Shown: piece by piece, positions 23,827 through 27,387 of the stretch
How positions within the stretch are numbered: position 1 is the stretch's first letter
Layout: each line of letters starts with the position of its first letter
Assembly: GCA_964626385.1 (NCBI GenBank)
Contig: CAZVEO010000022.1
Coordinates: 1 to 27,387, forward strand
Length of the DNA: 27,387 nt
Source of the DNA: Scybalousia_A sp964626385
GTDB taxonomy: Bacteria; Bacteroidota; Bacteroidia; Bacteroidales; P3
Reading direction: 5' to 3'
The notes under the pieces: generated by a model
Database searches by the model: none
What the model was told of the DNA's origin: nothing
Seen by the model: the letters and a program-made list of their open reading frames with translations, nothing else
Made by a program: the position numbers and the translations under genes

Positions 23827-24423
23827 ATGAAGACAGTATCAATGAGCGGTTCTTTAAGAGAGAACGTAGGGAAAAAAGATACTAAAGCCTTGAGAAATGA
23901 AGGTAAGGTTCCTTGTGTTCTTTACGGTGGCAAAGAGCAGCAGATAAAATTCTCTGTTCCTGACAAGGAATTTATTCCATTGCTGTTTACCCCTGATACC
24001 AACTATGTTAAAATCAACATAGAAGGAAAAGAGCACAATGCCATACTTCAAGACATTCAGTATCACCCAGTAAATGATGAAGTGTTGCATGCGGATTTTT
24101 TGAGAATCTTTGATGACAAACCTATCAAAATTGCTGTTCCTGTAAAGACAACGGGTACTGCACCCGGTGTGCTACAAGGAGGAAAACTTAACCTAAAAAT
24201 GAGAAAGGTAAAACTTTATGGTTTGCCTAACGATATTCCTCAAGAAGTAGTATTGGATATAAGCAAATTGAATATAGGACAAGGTATTAAGGTTTCTGAA
24301 ATATCTATACCTAATGTAGAATTTATGGAAGTAAAATCTTCTATAATAGTTGCTGTTAAGGCTACAAGAAATGCTAGGGCAGCCGCTGCAAGTGCAGAAG
24401 AATCTACTACAACTACTGAATAA
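23827..24423 (+). CDS. rplY: Large-subunit ribosomal protein bL25 (CTC/TL5 long form)
   Basis: A 198-residue protein of the long bL25 type. The N-terminal 5S rRNA-binding domain (about 1-95) shows GSLRENVGKKDTKALRNEGKVPCVLYGG and the YHPVNDEVLHADF motif that is the best family signature; the C-terminal TL5 domain (about 98-180) follows (IAVPVKTTGTAPGVLQGGKL, RKVKLYGLPNDIPQEVVLDI). The Ala/Ser/Thr/Glu tail is low-complexity. Own promoter upstream, terminator at 24471-24512, then pth: the rplY-pth order is widespread in bacteria. Confidence 0.96.
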   Translation: MKTVSMSGSLRENVGKKDTKALRNEGKVPCVLYGGKEQQIKFSVPDKEFIPLLFTPDTNYVKINIEGKEHNAILQDIQYHPVNDEVLHADFLRIFDDKPIKIAVPVKTTGTAPGVLQGGKLNLKMRKVKLYGLPNDIPQEVVLDISKLNIGQGIKVSEISIPNVEFMEVKSSIIVAVKATRNARAAAASAEESTTTTE

Positions 24424-24470
24424 ATAGTATAAATGTAAGATAAAAATAAATTTACTATTTAGTACGCTTC

Positions 24471-24512
24471 AAGGCTTTATTTAGAACACATAAATAAGGC
24501 CTTGCTTTTTTA
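24471..24512 (+). terminator. Intrinsic terminator between rplY and pth
   Basis: AAGGCTTTATTTA (24471-24483) pairs with TAAATAAGGCCTT (24491-24503) with one G-U pair and a 7-nt loop, followed by GC and a T-run. Because no promoter is seen between it and pth, it may attenuate rather than block transcription into pth. Confidence 0.75.
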
Positions 24513-24535
24513 GAAAAAAACATAAAGAATAAGTA

Positions 24536-25168
24536 ATGAAATTTTGCCTATTTTTCAAAAGAAAACACCCAAGAGAAGAGTTTATGGAAAAATATCTTAT
24601 AGTAGGATTAGGTAACCCTGATAAAGAATACGAAAACACAAGACATAACATAGGTTATGGGGTTTTGGACAATTATCTAAAAGTTGTGAATGAAAATACG
24701 GAGGAAAAATCTATTTTCAAATCAGACAGATATGCCTTTGTTGCAAAAACAAAATTAAAAGGAAGACAAGTTTTCCTAATCAAACCTACAACCTATATGA
24801 ACTTGTCGGGTAAAGCAGTAAGATATTGGTTGGAGAAAGAAAAAATAAAAGTAGAGAACACTCTTATTATAGTAGATGATTTGGCTTTGCCGTTGGGAAG
24901 TATAAGGCTTAGGTACAAAGGCAGTGATGGGGGACACAACGGATTAAAAAACATTATAGAAACCTTGGGAACAACAGCTTTTAACAGATTAAGATTTGGC
25001 ATAGGCAACGATTTTCACAAAGGAGCACAAGTGGATTTTGTTTTAGGAAAATTTTCCAACGAAGAAGAGCAAATTATAAAACCTCAAATAAAAAAAACCT
25101 CAGAAATAATAAAATCTTTTGTCTTAATGGGTATGGAAAAAACAATGAGCAATTTTAATAGTAAATAA
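24536..25168 (+). CDS. pth: Peptidyl-tRNA hydrolase
   Basis: Releases tRNA from peptidyl-tRNA that has dropped off the ribosome. Catalytic features are clear: LIVGLGNPDKEYENTRHNIGYGVLD, with the conserved Asn27 and the catalytic His37 in TRHN (numbered from the first ATG), plus LIKPTTYMNLSGKAV, VDDLALPLGSIRLRYKGSDGGHNGLKNI and RLRFGIG. Two starts are possible: 24536 (210 residues, with a 16-residue basic leader) and 24584 (194 residues, MEKYLIVGLGN). A short basic leader before MxKYLIVGLGN is familiar in Bacteroidetes Pth, so the longer form is kept. Lies 112 bases after rplY with a terminator between. Confidence 0.95.
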   Translation: MKFCLFFKRKHPREEFMEKYLIVGLGNPDKEYENTRHNIGYGVLDNYLKVVNENTEEKSIFKSDRYAFVAKTKLKGRQVFLIKPTTYMNLSGKAVRYWLEKEKIKVENTLIIVDDLALPLGSIRLRYKGSDGGHNGLKNIIETLGTTAFNRLRFGIGNDFHKGAQVDFVLGKFSNEEEQIIKPQIKKTSEIIKSFVLMGMEKTMSNFNSK

Positions 25169-25170
25169 TT

Positions 25171-25201
25171 TTTGCTATTTGTATTAAAACAACTATCTTT
25201 G
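25171..25201 (+). promoter_or_regulatory. Promoter of the CoA-transferase-kal unit
   Basis: TTTG (25171-25174), 19 bp, TATCTTTG (25194-25201): a near-perfect Bacteroidetes promoter directly after the pth stop. Leader to the ATG at 25266 is about 58 nt. It probably also drives the restriction-modification genes downstream. Confidence 0.7.
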
Positions 25202-25265
25202 CAATCGGAGATTTAAAAAAATATCTAAGCAAAATAGGAAGTATAAATAAAAAACATATAAACCA

Positions 25266-25907
25266 ATGAGTAAAAGAATAGATATAAGTCAAGCCGCTTC
25301 AATGATAAAGGACGGTATGACGGTTATGGTTGGCGGGTTTTTGGGGTCTGGTTCTGCCAACAAAATAATAGAAGAAATAGTAAAACAAGGCACAAAAGAC
25401 CTAACCATTATCTGCAACGATACTTCATTCGTTGAATTTGGCTCAGGTTATTTGGTAGCAAACAATTGTGTTAAAAAAGTTATAGCCTCTCATATTGGCA
25501 CCAACCCTATTACGGGAGAAAAAATGATAAGCGGAGAAATGGAAGTTCAACTAATACCACAAGGTACTTTGGCTGAGCAAATACGTTGTGCGGGAGCAGG
25601 TATAGGAGGTTTTTTGACTACTACCGGATTAGGTACTGTTGTGGAAGAAGGAAAACAAAAAATTACTCTGGACGGCAAAGAATATCTTTTGGAAAAACCT
25701 TTGAGAGCCGACGTTGCTTTGATAGGTGCAAGTGTTTGTGATAAATTTGGCAACCTTGTTTATAAAGGTACTTCTCAGAATTTCAATCCTTTGATGGCAA
25801 CGGCTGCTGATGTTGTTATAGCTGAGGTAAAAGAGGAGGTTGAAGAAATTGCACCTGAGAATGTTAAAACACCTTATTTGTTTGTGGACTATATAGTTAA
25901 GTTATAA
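25266..25907 (+). CDS. atoD: Acetate/butyrate-acetoacetate CoA-transferase, subunit A
   Basis: A 213-residue alpha subunit of a class I CoA-transferase, which moves CoA between short-chain acids. The N-terminal glycine motif VGGFLGSGSANKIIEEI (22-38) is the family signature, followed by IASHIGTNPITGEKM, VQLIPQGTLAEQIRCAGAGIGGFLTTTGLGT and GASVCDKFGNLVYKGTSQNFNP. The catalytic Glu belongs to subunit B, which is not next to it: kal follows and then a restriction-modification cassette, so the B subunit must lie further on or elsewhere. The adjoining kal gene places it in lysine fermentation, where acetoacetate is activated from butyryl-CoA. The symbol is by homology. Confidence 0.9.
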   Translation: MSKRIDISQAASMIKDGMTVMVGGFLGSGSANKIIEEIVKQGTKDLTIICNDTSFVEFGSGYLVANNCVKKVIASHIGTNPITGEKMISGEMEVQLIPQGTLAEQIRCAGAGIGGFLTTTGLGTVVEEGKQKITLDGKEYLLEKPLRADVALIGASVCDKFGNLVYKGTSQNFNPLMATAADVVIAEVKEEVEEIAPENVKTPYLFVDYIVKL

Positions 25908-25933
25908 TTTACTAAAAAAATAACCTTAAAAAA

Positions 25934-26329
25934 ATGGAAAAAGTAACAAGTACGATAAGATTAAGAATGAGTGCTCACGATGCTCATTATGGTGGAAACT
26001 TGGTAGACGGAGCCAGAATGTTAAATCTTTTTGGTGATGTAGCAACAGAGTTATTAATTAAGCAGGACGGAGATGAAGGTTTGTTTTGTGCATACGACAA
26101 TGTGGAGTTTTTAGCTCCTGTTTATGCCGGTGATTATATTGAAGCGTACGGCGAAATAACCAAAGTGGGCAATACTTCTCGTAAGATGACCTTTGAGGCA
26201 AGAAAAGTTATAACAGCCAGAACGGATATAAGTGCTTCAGCAGCAGAAGTCTTAAAAGAGCCCGTTGTTGTTTGCCGTGCATCTGGCACATGCGTAACTC
26301 CAAAAGATTGCCAAAGATATAATAAATAA
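25934..26329 (+). CDS. kal: 3-Aminobutyryl-CoA ammonia-lyase
   Basis: A 131-residue single hotdog-fold protein. In the anaerobic lysine fermentation pathway this enzyme removes ammonia from L-3-aminobutyryl-CoA to give crotonyl-CoA. The segments STIRLRMSAHDAHYGGNLVDGARML, GLFCAYDNVEFLAPVYAGDYIEAYGEI and the C-terminal VVCRASGTCVTPKDCQRYNK are, from memory, what the Kal family looks like; hotdog thioesterases are the main alternative. Position after the CoA-transferase subunit supports the pathway. It follows atoD by 26 bases, and its TAA overlaps the ATG of the next gene by 1 base. Confidence 0.85.
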   Translation: MEKVTSTIRLRMSAHDAHYGGNLVDGARMLNLFGDVATELLIKQDGDEGLFCAYDNVEFLAPVYAGDYIEAYGEITKVGNTSRKMTFEARKVITARTDISASAAEVLKEPVVVCRASGTCVTPKDCQRYNK

Positions 26330-26991
26330 TGAATAAGGATTTATCTGAGATAATAATCACTTATGCTACAAAAAGTCACTGTGAATTATCACAGTTAATG
26401 GTAAGTAAGTCTAAAGACAATTTGATTTCTTGTCTTAATGATTTACTTACCGTTTATATGAACGACAAAAACTCTTCTTCTCTAAGAGAATTTATTACAG
26501 TAACTGTTGCTGGATACAAACATAATTCTGCAAAATTAGGTTACAATGGTTTTAAGCATAGCGATGAAATCGGAGCGAAACCTATTAATTGTGAAGCAAA
26601 ACCAAAGAATATTATTACAGAAGGTTATAATGACAAGAAATCTAAACCTAAATTAAATGCTGATGGCAGTTTTAATGATTATACTTATGAACGGTTAAAC
26701 AAAGATATACAAGAAAACTTTAATATATTATGTAGTGGTTTTATTGATGGGGAATTGCATTATATTTTAGAGTTTCCTTTTTCTGTTATAGCAGACAGAA
26801 TGAAGTATAATTTAGATAATAAGTTTCATGGCAAAAGACCTAACGGCGTTTATTTAAGAAGTTCTTCTTTTAATTTTTCACATATAGAAAATTCTTCTTT
26901 ATTAAAAGTAATTTATTTAGATAAAGAAGCTATTAAAAGAAATGAACATTATTTCAATAAAAGTTTATATAATTTTTTAATGCTTCAATAG
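26329..26991 (+). CDS. Probable type II restriction endonuclease (PD-(D/E)xK-like)
   Basis: A 220-residue protein that I do not recognise as a named enzyme. Its position, 1 base before a DNA methyltransferase gene and on the same strand, suggests the restriction partner. A candidate PD-(D/E)xK site is present: Asp79-Glu80 in FKHSDEIGAK and Glu89-x-Lys91 in CEAKPKN, spaced as in this nuclease superfamily. The Lys/Asn/Asp-rich composition is more A+T-biased than the metabolic genes before it, as often in transferred genes. Its ATG overlaps the kal stop (TAATG), so it is translated from the lysine-fermentation transcript. Function rests on context and a short motif; moderate certainty. Confidence 0.6.
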   Translation: MNKDLSEIIITYATKSHCELSQLMVSKSKDNLISCLNDLLTVYMNDKNSSSLREFITVTVAGYKHNSAKLGYNGFKHSDEIGAKPINCEAKPKNIITEGYNDKKSKPKLNADGSFNDYTYERLNKDIQENFNILCSGFIDGELHYILEFPFSVIADRMKYNLDNKFHGKRPNGVYLRSSSFNFSHIENSSLLKVIYLDKEAIKRNEHYFNKSLYNFLMLQ

Positions 26992-26992
26992 T

Positions 26993-27387
26993 ATGACCAG
27001 ATTTATTAATGATATAATTTTAGGTGATACTATTGAAGTGTTAAGGAAGATACCTTCTGATAGTGTTGATTTAGGAATAACTTCTCCACCTTATAATAAG
27101 GGAGAAAAAAATAAAGGATGGCTGGTAAAGAATGTTAAATACAATGCTATGCAGGATAGTATGAACGAAAAGGATTATCAAAAAAATCAAATAGAAGTTT
27201 TGAATGAACTTTTTAGAATAATCAAACCCGGAGGTTCTTTTTTCTATAATCATAAGACACGTTGGAGTAAAGGAGAGATGTTTCACCCTATTATGTGGTT
27301 ACAAAAAACTTCTTGGACTATTAGGCAAGAGATTATTTGGGATAGAATGATTGCTGCCAACATTAGAGGATGGCGCTTTTGGCAAGT
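26993..27387 (+). CDS. DNA methyltransferase, beta class, N-terminal part (truncated by window edge)
   Basis: Only the first 131 codons are in the window. The ATG at 26993 begins 1 base after the stop of the probable endonuclease. An N-terminal GDTIEVLRKIPSDSVDLGITSPPYNKG contains the catalytic motif IV TSPPYN (30-35), followed by the LFRIIKPGGSFFYNH segment and RQEIIWDR. Motif IV near the N-terminus marks the beta class (N6-adenine or N4-cytosine), where the AdoMet motif I comes at the C-terminus, outside the window. Function is probably modification of the site cut by the preceding protein. Confidence 0.9.
   Translation, partial: MTRFINDIILGDTIEVLRKIPSDSVDLGITSPPYNKGEKNKGWLVKNVKYNAMQDSMNEKDYQKNQIEVLNELFRIIKPGGSFFYNHKTRWSKGEMFHPIMWLQKTSWTIRQEIIWDRMIAANIRGWRFWQ

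Overview
The window is A+T-rich chromosomal DNA from a member of the Bacteroidetes, most likely a Bacteroidales-type, amino-acid-fermenting anaerobe. The evidence is type IX secretion (T9SS) C-terminal sorting domains on secreted proteins, repeated TAnnTTTG (-7) plus TTG/TTTG (-33) promoter pairs, a weak use of Shine-Dalgarno sequences, long-form bL25, the ybbR-coaE pairing, a C69 dipeptidase, an ADP-forming acyl-CoA synthetase, and two genes (CoA-transferase subunit A and 3-aminobutyryl-CoA ammonia-lyase) of the lysine fermentation pathway.

Layout. 1-1572: a two-gene unit of secreted proteins on the minus strand (A1, then the start of B1, cut by the window edge). 1760-6578: minus-strand dipeptidase, UMP kinase (pyrH) and a PpiD/SurA-type periplasmic foldase. 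6738-8372: plus-strand C-terminal processing protease. 8700-11224: a second copy of the A-B unit (A2, B2). 11612-22662: one tightly packed minus-strand run of 13 genes: ADP-forming acyl-CoA synthetase, small membrane protein, dapF, a restriction-modification cassette (amino-methyltransferase, HNH endonuclease, D12-class adenine methyltransferase), a secreted protein of unknown function, GtrA-like membrane protein, YbbR-like protein, coaE, a T9SS-exported trypsin-fold protease, a tiny lipoprotein and a SprT-like metallopeptidase. 22663-23580: a 0.9-kb gene-free stretch full of inverted repeats, with a good orphan promoter. 23581-25168: tRNA-Arg(CCG), rplY and pth on the plus strand. 25266-27387: CoA-transferase subunit A and kal, followed with a 1-base overlap by a probable restriction endonuclease and a truncated beta-class methyltransferase.

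How they work together. The acyl-CoA synthetase, CoA-transferase subunit and Kal fit peptide/lysine fermentation to short-chain acids, and the dipeptidase, T9SS serine protease and foldase/protease genes fit a cell living on secreted proteolysis. Two separate restriction-modification cassettes are each spliced, without a visible promoter of their own, into co-directional metabolic gene runs.

Most unusual points: (1) the duplicated A-B secreted-protein unit, whose copies share an absolutely identical 215-bp tract over promoter-proximal leader plus first 59 codons and then diverge; (2) a family of about 50-bp intergenic repeat units with palindromic cores, some arranged as 180-190-bp inverted-repeat elements with shared ends; (3) an orphan promoter with long hairpins in the large intergenic stretch, a candidate non-coding RNA or non-autonomous mobile element. 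All comparisons were made by eye; no database search was possible.
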